A stretch of DNA of 64,000 nucleotides from Gammaproteobacteria bacterium (GTDB lineage Bacteria; Pseudomonadota; Gammaproteobacteria; Steroidobacterales; Steroidobacteraceae), in NCBI GenBank assembly GCA_017577615.1, contig PKRE01000009.1, positions 62,001-126,000 of the forward strand, in the 5' to 3' direction. Of the stretch, positions 38,786-47,094 are shown piece after piece. The position numbers and the translations under genes were made by a program. The number at the start of each line of letters is the position of its first letter. The first letter of the stretch is position 1. The notes under the pieces were generated by a model. It was not told where the DNA came from. It saw only the letters and a program-made list of their open reading frames with translations, and did no database searches.

Positions 38786-41617
38786 CTACGGCTGATGAGT
38801 CACCGAAGCGGCGTGTGTCGTCGCACGCTCCGTGTAGCGAGCAACGAGCTTGGTGAGCTCTCGTAGCCACAGCACCGAGCTCCCGACAGCCGTGCACAAT
38901 AACCAATCCCGCAGGTCCAAGGGTGCGGTCGAGAATGCCTCCTGCAGGAACGGCACATAGATAACGGCGCCCTGTAGCGCCAGAGACGTTGCAACAGCGC
39001 CCCACAACCAGCCGTTCGAGAACAAGCCTGCGAAGGCGCTTCGCTCATCCGAGCGCGCATTGAACACGTTGAACATCGAGTACAAGACAATCGTCGTGAA
39101 CGCCATCGTCTGTCCGTAACGCAGATCGCCGGAGCCCTCGATGAAACCTCCTGGCAGACTTGCGTCGAGGACGAACAGCGTGCCGGCGGCCATGATCGCA
39201 CCGACGAAGAAAATTCCACGCCACATACGGCCGGTGATGACACCCTCGTCTCGCGGCCGAGGCGGCCTGTTCATGACGTCCGGATCAGCAGGATCCACTC
39301 CAAGCGCGAGCGCGGGCGCGCCATCGGTCACCAGGTTGATCCAAAGAATCTGGGTAGCAAGGAGTGGCAATGAGAAGCCGTCTCCCAGCGCGACGAGACC
39401 GATCGCGTCCGCGAACAGGACGCCGAAGAACATGGTCAAAACCTCGCCGATGTTGCAAGAGAGCAAGTAGCGCAAGAACTTGCGGATGTTCGCGAAGATC
39501 GCCCGGCCCTCTTCCACGGCTGCGACGATCGTGGCGAAATTGTCGTCGGCGAGCACGATGTCCGCTGCCTCCTTCGAGACATCCGTGCCGGTGATGCCCA
39601 TTGCCACGCCAATATCAGCGCTCTTGAGGGCTGGCGCATCGTTCACACCATCGCCCGTCATGGCGACAATCGCGCCTTGCTCTTGCAAGGCTCTCACGAT
39701 GCGCAGCTTGTGGCTCGGGTTCACGCGCGCATAAACCGATACCTCCCGGATAAGCGCAGCGAGCTCCTCGTCCGACGCGCTCTCGATTTGCGCACCGGTC
39801 ACGACACGTGCATCGCTTGCAATGCCCAGCTCTGCGGCAATGACGCTTGCCGTGATCGGGTGGTCGCCCGTGATCATCAGCGGTCGCACGCCCGCTTTCT
39901 TCGCCTGCGCGACGGCTTGCACGGCCTCCGGTCGCGGCGGATCCATCATGCCGATGAGGCCGAGAAAGACGAGGTCCGTCTCGAGACGCTCATCGACCGC
40001 TTCCTGACGGAAGGCCTCTTCGGGTATCAATCGCAGCGCCACACCGAGCGTGCGCAGTCCCTCGCTGGCGAGCGTCTCGTTCGTTCGCAGAATTTCTGCG
40101 CGCCGCTCGTCGGTCAGGGGCCTCCTCTCGCTGCCGACCTGTTCCTGCGTACAGCGGGCAAGCAAGACATCGGGCGCGCCCTTCGTGAACGCGAGCAGGC
40201 ACGATGCGCGCTTGGCGTCGCGATGTACCGTGCTCATGAGCTTGCGTTCGGAGGAGAACGGGACTTCCGCGATGCGCTCGAAGCGCGCGCTCAAGATCTC
40301 GTCGCCGAAACCGGCTTTGCGTGCAGCGACGATCAATGCTCCCTCGGTCGGGTCACCCTGAACCATCCAGCGCCCGTCCCGCTCCTGAAGCACTGCGTTA
40401 TTCGCGCGATCAGCAGCAGCGAGCGCTCGCAAGAACTCCTCGCGCAGAGGCCCCTCGATGGGACCGCCTCCCTCTCGCACGACCTCGCCTTCCGGCGCAT
40501 AGCCCGTGCCGCCGAAGTGAATGCGCCCGCTCGCTGTGACCAGCGTCCTGACCGTCATTTCGTTCTTGGTGAGCGTCCCCGTCTTGTCGGATGCAATGAC
40601 GCTGGCCGAGCCGAGCGTCTCGACGGCCGCCAAGCGCCGTACGATCGCCTTGCGCTTCGCCATGCGCTGCACACCGAGCGCGAGCACGGCCGTCACGACA
40701 GCCGGCAAGCCCTCGGGAACCGCTGCCACCGCCAGCGCGATACCGAAGATCAGGACGTTGAACAAGGCGGAAAAGCCTCGCACGTCCGCCACGAACAGAA
40801 TCGTGGCAATCATGACGATTGCGATCGCCACCACCACGATGCCGAGCAACTTGCCGACGCGCGCAAGCTCCTCTTGCAGCGGAGTGGTCTCCGGAGGCGC
40901 TTGCTTCAGCATGCCCGCGATTCGGCCAAGCTGCGTGCTCATGCCGGTCGCTGTCACGACGGCGCGGCCACGGCCGTACGTCGCCATCGTGCCGCTGAAC
41001 ACCATGTTGACTTGATCGCCCACGCCCGGCTCACCCGTCAGCGGCTTGGTGTCCTTCGCGACGGGCAAGCTTTCACCCGTGAGCGCAGCCTCGGCCGTCT
41101 GCAATGCGGTGCTTTGCAGGAGCCGCGCGTCCGCCGGGATCGTGTCTCCCTCCTCAATGAGGATGATGTCGCCAGGTACCAGCTCTGCAGCAGGAATGCT
41201 CTGAGGTGCGCCGTCACGCACGACGGTGGCTTGTGCCGCAGACATCTGCCGTAGCGCCGCAACCGCCCGCTCTGCGCGCGCTTGCTGCACATACCCAAGG
41301 ATGGCGTTGAGCAGCACGACGGCGAGAATCGCCATCGCTTCGTAGGGAAGGGTCGTCGCTCGCTCGAGCATCCAGATCGCAGCCGAGATGGCGGTTGCGA
41401 TCAACAACAGAATGACGAGCACGTCCTGGAACTGCGCCAGGAACTTACGCCAGGCCGGCACTGGCGGCTCTGCGGCGAGCACGTTCGGCCCGACGCTCTC
41501 CAAACGCCGCTGTGCTTCAGCCTGTGTAAGTCCCCGTGTCGCGTCCGAACCGAGCGCGGCAACGACTTCGCTCGCGGGCACCGCGTACGGTGCTTGTTCC
41601 GGTAAGTACGACGACAT
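38786..41617 (-). CDS. Cation-transporting P2A-type ATPase (Ca2+-ATPase-like)
   Basis: P-type ATPase of 943 residues. N-terminal cation_ATPase_N domain, actuator motif TGES (180-183), transmembrane PEGLP (301-305), phosphorylation site DKTGTLT with Asp344, nucleotide-binding KGAPD and hinge TGDGVNDAPALKSADIG. Ten membrane helices are expected; the C-terminal cation ATPase domain is complete. PEGLP with NIGE and NLVTDGAPALALG in the later helices is the SERCA/PMR1 pattern, so Ca2+ or Mn2+ export is likeliest, at the cost of ATP. It lacks a heavy-metal-binding head domain. It is convergent with the P-II gene and divergent from the glycosyltransferase gene at 41826. Confidence 0.9.
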   Translation of the reverse strand: MSSYLPEQAPYAVPASEVVAALGSDATRGLTQAEAQRRLESVGPNVLAAEPPVPAWRKFLAQFQDVLVILLLIATAISAAIWMLERATTLPYEAMAILAVVLLNAILGYVQQARAERAVAALRQMSAAQATVVRDGAPQSIPAAELVPGDIILIEEGDTIPADARLLQSTALQTAEAALTGESLPVAKDTKPLTGEPGVGDQVNMVFSGTMATYGRGRAVVTATGMSTQLGRIAGMLKQAPPETTPLQEELARVGKLLGIVVVAIAIVMIATILFVADVRGFSALFNVLIFGIALAVAAVPEGLPAVVTAVLALGVQRMAKRKAIVRRLAAVETLGSASVIASDKTGTLTKNEMTVRTLVTASGRIHFGGTGYAPEGEVVREGGGPIEGPLREEFLRALAAADRANNAVLQERDGRWMVQGDPTEGALIVAARKAGFGDEILSARFERIAEVPFSSERKLMSTVHRDAKRASCLLAFTKGAPDVLLARCTQEQVGSERRPLTDERRAEILRTNETLASEGLRTLGVALRLIPEEAFRQEAVDERLETDLVFLGLIGMMDPPRPEAVQAVAQAKKAGVRPLMITGDHPITASVIAAELGIASDARVVTGAQIESASDEELAALIREVSVYARVNPSHKLRIVRALQEQGAIVAMTGDGVNDAPALKSADIGVAMGITGTDVSKEAADIVLADDNFATIVAAVEEGRAIFANIRKFLRYLLSCNIGEVLTMFFGVLFADAIGLVALGDGFSLPLLATQILWINLVTDGAPALALGVDPADPDVMNRPPRPRDEGVITGRMWRGIFFVGAIMAAGTLFVLDASLPGGFIEGSGDLRYGQTMAFTTIVLYSMFNVFNARSDERSAFAGLFSNGWLWGAVATSLALQGAVIYVPFLQEAFSTAPLDLRDWLLCTAVGSSVLWLRELTKLVARYTERATTHAASVTHQP

Positions 41618-41825
41618 CAGAAAAAGCTATCAGGTTTGAGCGTTGCTTGTCATCGGACCTCCCCGGAGGCGCACTCGGGTCGGCCACTATCACGTGCGCT
41701 CTTGAACCAGGTATCCAAGCCCCCATGTTTTTTTGGTATTTGCGTGGAGTAGTCCGCTCAACAATAACGACACAATGCAGGACTGCGCCGCGCCGAGTCC
41801 AGGTCCGCAACAAGGAGGAGGCAAC

Positions 41826-42878
41826 ATGAAGATTGCGCAAGTGGCACCCCTCATCGAGAGCGTTCCGCCCCAGTTATACGGTGGCACCGAGCGCGTTGTC
41901 GCCTATCTGACCGAAGAGCTCGTGAAGCAAGGACACGATGTGACGCTTTTTGCCACCGGCGACTCCGTGACGTCGGCACAGCTCGTCGCTTCGACCCCAC
42001 GCGCGTTGCGTCTCGACCCCACTGTGAAGGACTACACACCCTACGCCGTCTTGCAGCTCGAGCACGTGCGGCAACGCGCGCACGAATTCGATATCATTCA
42101 CTTCCACAGCGACTTCATGCATCTGCCGCTCGTGCGCGAGCTGGTACCGAACCGCGCCGTGACCACCATGCACGGTCGACTCGATCTGTCGGATTACAAG
42201 CCGCTCTTCGATGAGTTCACTGACGTGGCGCTCGTGTCGATCTCGAATCATCAACGCACGCCGCTGCCGCACGTCAACTGGGTCGCCACCGTGTACCACG
42301 GTCTGCCCTCGACTGTGTGTCCGTTCCAACCGAATCCGCGCGGGGACTACTTCGCGTTTCTCGGCCGAATCTCCCCGGAGAAGCGCCCGGATCGTGCCAT
42401 TGAAATCACGCGTCGGGCTGGCGTGAAGCTCAAGATTGCGGCCAAAGTCGATGTCGTCGACGAGCCGTATTTCCGACGTGAGATCGAGCCCCTGCTTTCA
42501 CAGCCACACGTGGAGTTCATCGGTGAGATAAACGAAGAGCAAAAAGCTGATTTTCTCGGTAATGCGCTCGGCTTATTGTTCCCCATCGATTGGCCGGAAC
42601 CATTCGGGCTCGTGATGATCGAAGCGATGTCGTGCGGCACACCATGCATCGCATGGCGTGCGGGATCGGTGCCCGAGATCGTCGAGCCCCACGTCACCGG
42701 CTTCGTGGTGGATTCGATCGATGATGCAGTCGATGCGGTTCGTCGCGTGCCGTCGCTCGATCGTGCCCAGGTGCGCGCGCGCTTCGAGCAGCGATTCTCG
42801 GCAGAACGTATGGCGCGTGACTACCTGGAGGTCTATCAAAAGCTGCTGCTGCAAGAGAAGAAAAGGCGAGTTGCGTGA
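41826..42878 (+). CDS. GT4-family glycosyltransferase, soluble
   Basis: Glycosyltransferase of 350 residues, GT-B fold. N-terminus MKIAQVAPLIESVPPQLYGG with the glycine-rich acceptor loop (YGGTERVV), then GRISPEKRPD for donor phosphate binding and EPFGLVMIEAMSCGTPCIAWRAGS as two adjoining pieces of the C-terminal motif. GGAGGAG lies five bases upstream of ATG 41826, one of the best ribosome binding sites in the window. The stop overlaps the start of the debranching-enzyme-like gene, so the two are translated together. This pair occurs together in many proteobacteria; a role in a glucan, possibly an osmolyte or glycogen-like polymer, is plausible. Confidence 0.85.
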   Translation: MKIAQVAPLIESVPPQLYGGTERVVAYLTEELVKQGHDVTLFATGDSVTSAQLVASTPRALRLDPTVKDYTPYAVLQLEHVRQRAHEFDIIHFHSDFMHLPLVRELVPNRAVTTMHGRLDLSDYKPLFDEFTDVALVSISNHQRTPLPHVNWVATVYHGLPSTVCPFQPNPRGDYFAFLGRISPEKRPDRAIEITRRAGVKLKIAAKVDVVDEPYFRREIEPLLSQPHVEFIGEINEEQKADFLGNALGLLFPIDWPEPFGLVMIEAMSCGTPCIAWRAGSVPEIVEPHVTGFVVDSIDDAVDAVRRVPSLDRAQVRARFEQRFSAERMARDYLEVYQKLLLQEKKRRVA

Positions 42879-45061
42879 TGCAATCCGACAGGAGTCTCCT
42901 GCAAGACTGCGAAGACACTGCCCCTCCATCCCACGTCGCGGCCCATCCATCCTTGGCGGAGTTGCGGCCGCGCACTCTCAAACACGACGACACCTTTGCC
43001 CTCTTCAATCACCACGGCGACCTGTCCGCTCGTCCGGGCAGTCCGGAGGGCCTCTACCATGAGGACATGCGCTTTCTCTCCGGCCTGCGCCTGCGCATCG
43101 CCGGCAAGATGCCCCTGCTCCTCAGCTCGACCGTTCAGAGCAATAACGCGGTACTGGACGTCGATCTCACCAACCCGGATATCTTCGCGGGCGATCGGCT
43201 CGTCCTTCCCAAGGACACGATCCACATCTCACGCATGAAGTTCTTGTGGAAAGCGGCGTGCTATGACGTCATCTCGGTGCGCAATTTTGGCAATCAGGTG
43301 GAGCGCGTCACCGTCGCTCTCGACTTCGATGCGGATTTTGCTGATCTATTCGAGATACGAGGGTTCGTGCGCCACGCCCGCGGCCGTATCGATACACATG
43401 TGAGCGAGCAAGACACAGTACGCTTCGACTATCACTCGCTCGACGGCGTTGCGCGATCGACCGTGATCTGTTTCGAGCCACGTCCGACCCGGCTGACGGA
43501 GCGCACGGCCGAGTTCGAGCTCCAGCTTGCGCCAAGACAACGACGCACCATCTTGGTGACGGTGCACTGCCGGGTGAACGACCGCCCCATCGAGCGGCGG
43601 CTCATCGTTGCTGCTCGCGCTTCACGCCGCACGCTGCGTGAGGCTGCGCGTCGCGCAGCCGCCATCGAAACCTCGAACACGCTCGCCAACGAGGTCATTT
43701 GTCGCTCCATGGCAGACATCAGCATGCTCGTGACCAGCACCGAGCATGGCCCCTACCCGTACGCGGGCGTGCCCTGGTTCTCCACAGCGTTCGGTCGAGA
43801 CGGGCTACTGACCGCGCTCGAGCTGTTGTGGGTCGACCCATCTCTTGCACGCGGCGTGTTGCGCTTCTTGGCTGCTCATCAGGCGACTAGTGAAGATCCG
43901 GAACGCGATGCCGAGCCCGGCAAGATATTGCACGAAGCTCGCAAAGGCGAGCTTGCACGGCTCGGCGTAGTGCCGTTCGACCGTTACTACGGGTCGATCG
44001 ATTCGACGCCGCTCTTCGTCGTCCTCGCCGGTCTCTACTGGCAGTACACCGGTGATCGCACCACGCTCGAAACGATCTGGCCGAACGTCAAGGCCGCACT
44101 CGCGTGGATCGATCAATATGGCGATTACGACGGCGACGGCTTCGTCGAATATCGACGCCGCAGCGAAGGAGGCTTGGTCAATCAAGGATGGAAAGACTCA
44201 GGCGATGCGGTGTTCCATGAGGACGGCACCTTAGCGGAGGGACCCATCGCACTCTGCGAGGTTCAAGGATACGTCTACCTGGCGCGTAAACTCGCCGCGA
44301 GGATGGCGCGCGCCGTCGGCGAGCAAGAGCTCGCCTCTAAGTTGAGGCGGCAGGCTCACGAGATACGCGAGCGCTTCGAGCGTGCGTTCTGGGACGATGA
44401 GCTCGGCATGTATGTGCTTGCGCTCGACGGTGCGAAACGGCCTTGCCGCGTCCGAACCTCGAACGCGGGACACGTGCTGTTCACCGGCATCGCCTCGAGC
44501 GCGCGTGCCGCACGCGTCGCCAAACGCCTCATGAGCCGCGAATTCTTTACCGGCTGGGGCATTCGCACTGTCGGCACACAGGAAGCACGCTACAACCCGA
44601 CCTCCTATCACAACGGCTCCGTCTGGCCGCACGACAACGCGCTGATTGCCCTCGGGCTGGCGAAGTACGGGCACTCGCGTCCCGTGGCGCGCATCATGAC
44701 CGCTCTGTTCGATGCCGCCGCTCACATGGATCTGCGCCGCTTGCCGGAGCTCTTCTGCGGCATGCCTCGTCGACGCGACAAAGGCCCCATCCTTTACCCG
44801 GTCGCGTGTGTTCCGCAAGCATGGGCGGCAGCCGCGCCGTTGGCATTGTTGCAGGCCTGTCTGGGACTCGAGATCGACGCCTCCGCTCGCGTCCTTCGGC
44901 TGCGCCACCCTTACCTGCCTGAGTTGCTCGAATCGGTGCGGATCGACGGTTTGCAGGTGGGCGCCTCGCGACTCGATTTACTGTTTCGCCGACATGGCGA
45001 AGACGTGGCGGTCAACGTCTTGCATCGCGAAGGCAATGCCGAGGTCGAAGTTCGCCTGTGA
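42878..45061 (+). CDS. Amylo-alpha-1,6-glucosidase (glycogen debranching-type) family protein
   Basis: Soluble protein of 727 residues with an N-terminal debranching-enzyme bis-type beta domain (about 35-230, starting KHDDTFALFNHHGDL) and a C-terminal (alpha/alpha)6 hydrolase domain (about 270-700). Conserved catalytic-domain features: GVPWFSTAFGRDGLLTALEL, NQGWKDSGDAV and YHNGSVWPHDNALIA, with the acids D/E in FGRDG and WKDSGD probably at the active site. Family members hydrolyse alpha-1,6 branches or other alpha-glucosides; exact substrate unknown. Start ATG 42878 touches the preceding stop (TGATG); GTG 42875 is equally possible. Followed by a hairpin and the convergent DUF3008 gene. Confidence 0.82.
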   Translation: MQSDRSLLQDCEDTAPPSHVAAHPSLAELRPRTLKHDDTFALFNHHGDLSARPGSPEGLYHEDMRFLSGLRLRIAGKMPLLLSSTVQSNNAVLDVDLTNPDIFAGDRLVLPKDTIHISRMKFLWKAACYDVISVRNFGNQVERVTVALDFDADFADLFEIRGFVRHARGRIDTHVSEQDTVRFDYHSLDGVARSTVICFEPRPTRLTERTAEFELQLAPRQRRTILVTVHCRVNDRPIERRLIVAARASRRTLREAARRAAAIETSNTLANEVICRSMADISMLVTSTEHGPYPYAGVPWFSTAFGRDGLLTALELLWVDPSLARGVLRFLAAHQATSEDPERDAEPGKILHEARKGELARLGVVPFDRYYGSIDSTPLFVVLAGLYWQYTGDRTTLETIWPNVKAALAWIDQYGDYDGDGFVEYRRRSEGGLVNQGWKDSGDAVFHEDGTLAEGPIALCEVQGYVYLARKLAARMARAVGEQELASKLRRQAHEIRERFERAFWDDELGMYVLALDGAKRPCRVRTSNAGHVLFTGIASSARAARVAKRLMSREFFTGWGIRTVGTQEARYNPTSYHNGSVWPHDNALIALGLAKYGHSRPVARIMTALFDAAAHMDLRRLPELFCGMPRRRDKGPILYPVACVPQAWAAAAPLALLQACLGLEIDASARVLRLRHPYLPELLESVRIDGLQVGASRLDLLFRRHGEDVAVNVLHREGNAEVEVRL

Positions 45062-45065
45062 AGCG

Positions 45066-45086
45066 GCCGCTGGTCCGGCCAGCGGC
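45066..45086. terminator. Hairpin after the debranching-enzyme gene
   Basis: Stem GCCGCTGG (45066-45073), loop TCCGG, stem CCAGCGGC (45079-45086), five bases after the stop. No T-run follows. It lies between convergent genes and may serve both. Confidence 0.6.
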
Positions 45087-45118
45087 AAGATTGCGGCAGG
45101 ATCTGCAGCGCAGCGGGA

Positions 45119-45352
45119 TCAGTGCGCGCGTTTCTTCTTGCTCGCGTTGTGCGATTTCGATTTCGATTGCGAAGATGCACGTTGTGGCAGGCTCTTGCGC
45201 GGCACACTTGCCATGCGCTCGAGCTCGCGCTCGGTCATGGATTCGACCATTTGTCTGGATGCTCCGCGTAAGCGCGCCTTTGGGATCTCGCCGCGCTTGG
45301 CTGCGAGCGCTGCGCCGGCTGCCTTCTGCTGCTGCTTGGATCTTGCGGGCAT
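45119..45352 (-). CDS. DUF3008 family protein
   Basis: Small basic protein of 77 residues. The start at ATG 45352, with GGAGC six bases before it, gives MPARSKQQQKAAGAALAAKR, and the following MVESMTERELERMASV matches DUF3008. The C-terminus is lysine/serine-rich (KSKSHNASKKKRAH). Highly charged, no membrane segment; function unknown, often near stress-related genes. No operon partner: 112 bases separate it from the lipoprotein gene upstream. Confidence 0.82.
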   Translation of the reverse strand: MPARSKQQQKAAGAALAAKRGEIPKARLRGASRQMVESMTERELERMASVPRKSLPQRASSQSKSKSHNASKKKRAH

Positions 45353-45418
45353 GTCGTTGCTCCACAGTCGTCCGCTCGAGAATGCCACTGAGAGCGGGCG
45401 ATCGTGCTGCGTGAAACG

Positions 45419-45476
45419 AGGCCGCCAGGCGGCCTTGGAGTGTCATGTCGCCGACGACGCCCGATCAGCGGGCGTC
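45419..45476 (-). terminator. Two hairpins at the end of the OBAP lipoprotein gene
   Basis: GACGCCCG-ATCAG-CGGGCGTC (45456-45476) spans the stop codon of the gene at 45465, and AGGCCGCC-A-GGCGGCCT (45419-45435) follows 30 bases on, with TCGTTTC after it on the minus strand. The second is the better terminator candidate, though a one-base loop must open to three. Confidence 0.5.
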
Positions 45477-46205
45477 CTCTCGACGTATCTCCGCTTGCAT
45501 GATCACACCCTTCTGCCAAGCATCCGCATCCGGATCGATCGGCGGGTAATCGATATCGGCTCGGTTCTGCCGATTCGCAGTGCTCGATACGCCGAAACGT
45601 TCGTCACGTTCCGCGACCATCTGCTCGTCGATCTGACCGTCCCGAGTAAAACCCATCATCAATGTCGGTGCGCCTGACGGAATCTCCTCGTGGCGATCCG
45701 TGTGCCACGTATGCCATGTCTTGCCGTATGTGGTCGCGAGCTTCTTCATGAGCTCATGCTCGGCTACCCGCGGTATCCGCGGAGCGATGAGCTGCCCCGA
45801 CCGCACTTCGTACGCATGGCTATGCCACAAGTGCTTTTCTTCGGTCGGTAACGCTTCGAATAACTCACGCGAAAGAACGTATTCGACGCCGATGATCTTC
45901 GCGTCCTTCCCATTGCCGTCGAAGATCACACACTGAATTACCTTCTCACTCAGGTGGCCGCAGTAATGGTGTGCCTCCATTTGGCCGTTGAAGTCGCCAT
46001 TGTAGAAATGAAAGCCATCCATGTACGTGTCCAAAGCCTGCAACGGCGTCTTGTCTTGTAACAGATCGGCTCCGGCTTCGAGCGCTCGCGTCGTCATCGT
46101 CCGCTCTCCATCTGGCACCGTGACGCTCGAATCGGACCTCTCTCCGCCGCAGGCTGCGACGTACACCGCTGCGAGACCAAGCACATATCGGCTCGTGCAT
46201 ACCAT
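45465..46205 (-). CDS. OBAP/DUF1264 family lipoprotein
   Basis: Lipoprotein of 246 residues. The N-terminus LGLAAVYVAACGG is a signal with lipobox VAAC, so the mature protein should be lipidated at Cys19. The body matches the DUF1264 (oil-body-associated protein-like) family: DTYMDGFHFYNGDFNGQMEAHHYC, with its histidine and cysteine residues in two pieces, EEKHLWHSHAYEV, and a second His cluster KTWHTWHTDRH. The many histidines suggest metal binding. Related bacterial proteins are of unknown function. Aspartate at +2 after Cys is absent (Gly), so outer-membrane sorting is expected. Confidence 0.8.
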   Translation of the reverse strand: MVCTSRYVLGLAAVYVAACGGERSDSSVTVPDGERTMTTRALEAGADLLQDKTPLQALDTYMDGFHFYNGDFNGQMEAHHYCGHLSEKVIQCVIFDGNGKDAKIIGVEYVLSRELFEALPTEEKHLWHSHAYEVRSGQLIAPRIPRVAEHELMKKLATTYGKTWHTWHTDRHEEIPSGAPTLMMGFTRDGQIDEQMVAERDERFGVSSTANRQNRADIDYPPIDPDADAWQKGVIMQAEIRREDAR

Positions 46206-46398
46206 GATTCAGCAATACGCATCCAAAAACGAAAGTTCCGCTTCCGCGAACAGGGACTGGCACGATGCGCGTGTCCAGACCTCGCTGCAATGACACGTCA
46301 GAGAAATCTGATTGCATTCAACAACGCCGCGGCAGCACCTGAAACGTTCCATGTGCGCGAAGCGTATATAAAGGCGCCTCCGGCACATCGAACGGACG

Positions 46399-46515
46399 AT
46401 GCGTTGCTTTCTGCTGCTACTGCTTGTCATTGCCGGTTGCAATTTCGTGCCTCGCGATGCCGCAGGCACACTCGAGCGCGCGAGAAACGTGGCTGCAGAG
46501 GACAACGCGCCCTAG
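46399..46515 (+). pseudogene. Truncated lipoprotein, substrate-binding-protein-like N-terminus
   Basis: A 38-codon frame, ATG 46399 to TAG 46513, encodes MRCFLLLLLVIAGCNF with a clear lipobox (IAGC), then PRDAAGTLERARN, then a premature stop. From memory, the sequence after the lipidated cysteine resembles the conserved start of certain ABC transporter substrate-binding lipoproteins (PRDPEGTLERVR). The rest of that protein is absent. Most likely a decayed fragment; a genuine very small lipoprotein is the alternative. Confidence 0.5.
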
Positions 46516-46542
46516 AGGACTAGAGGTCCGCATGAAAAGCAG

Positions 46543-46788
46543 GTGCTCCTCGCGAAAGCGCGCCGACTCGAGATTTGGACGCTCGTTTATCTACTCAGCT
46601 CTGACACTAGTGATGCGAGCCAGTTGTTTCGACGACATCTTGTCTCGGGCGTATCCGCATTGACTTTCCTGATATGCACGTGGATCGCGCAGCGCTCGCC
46701 CAATGACGTGTTTCCGTACGGCTATCACGGCGCAATTTCCACCGGCTATCTCGGTGCGTCGCTCACGTATTGGGAATGGGCTGAATGA
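46543..46788 (+). pseudogene. Truncated cation-efflux (CDF-like) transporter N-terminus
   Basis: An 81-codon frame starting with GTG. The readable part RRLEIWTLVYLLSS and FLICTWIAQRSPNDVFPYGYHGAIS resembles the N-terminal helices and FPYGxHRA motif of cation diffusion facilitator-type transporters that often follow the substrate-binding gene above. The helices are interrupted (SDTSDASQ) and the chain ends TYWEWAE before the rest of the membrane domain. It is probably a remnant of the same lost gene pair, with many substitutions. Confidence 0.5.
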
Positions 46789-46911
46789 CTCGTCGACGTC
46801 CTAAGCCTGGCGGTTTCGCATGGGGCACGAGTCAAACCCTCAGAGGGGGACGAGCTCGACAAACTTTGACGAAAAGAACCCCCTGAGAATGGCTCGAATG
46901 GAAAGTAAGAT

Positions 46912-46987
46912 TGGTGCCGGCTGAGGGACTCGAACCCCCGACCCCCTGATTACAAATCAGGCGCACTACCAACTGTGCTAAGCCGGC
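46912..46987 (-). tRNA. tRNA-Thr (anticodon UGU)
   Basis: 76-base tRNA gene. The acceptor stem pairs GCCGGCT (46987-46981) with AGCCGGC; the D-arm contains AGTTGGTAG, the anticodon arm is CCTGA-TTTGTAA-TCAGG with anticodon TGT, the T-arm has GGTTCGAGTCC, and the 3' CCA is encoded at 46914-46912. The same anticodon heads the thrU-tyrU-glyT-thrT-tufB operon of enterobacteria; here no further tRNA follows. A 60-codon frame through it is a shadow. Confidence 0.97.
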
Positions 46988-47094
46988 GCCGCGGTGAATC
47001 GGAGAGATGTCCAATAATTGTAGCCCGTCCTTGCCAGAATCGGGAGACCGGCGCCATGCTGGCCGTCTCCGTCAGGTCCAGGGCATGACTTTCT

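Larger units (their letters stand above)
46206..46911. other. Decayed interval between OBAP gene and tRNA-Thr
   Basis: Roughly 700 bases with no intact gene. It holds the two fragments listed above and about 120 bases of unassigned sequence next to the tRNA. This is where the remaining tRNAs and tuf would be expected in many gammaproteobacteria. Confidence 0.6.

Noticed and set aside
39677..41254. 525-codon plus-strand open frame antisense to the P-type ATPase
   Set aside because: Very rich in Arg, His and Cys with no family motif; it is the complement of strongly conserved ATPase coding sequence.
46834..46892. CTCAGAGGGGG ... CCCCCTGAG inverted repeat near the tRNA
   Set aside because: One base is bulged and the loop is about 30 bases, too long for a confident terminator.
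46832..47014. 60-codon minus-strand open frame containing VVRLICNQGVGGSSPSAGT
   Set aside because: It is a translation of the tRNA-Thr gene, a well-known annotation artefact.
47043..47070. GGAGACCGGC ... GGCCGTCTCC hairpin after the SPOR gene
   Set aside because: Imperfect stem with a bulge and no T-run; too weak to list as a terminator.
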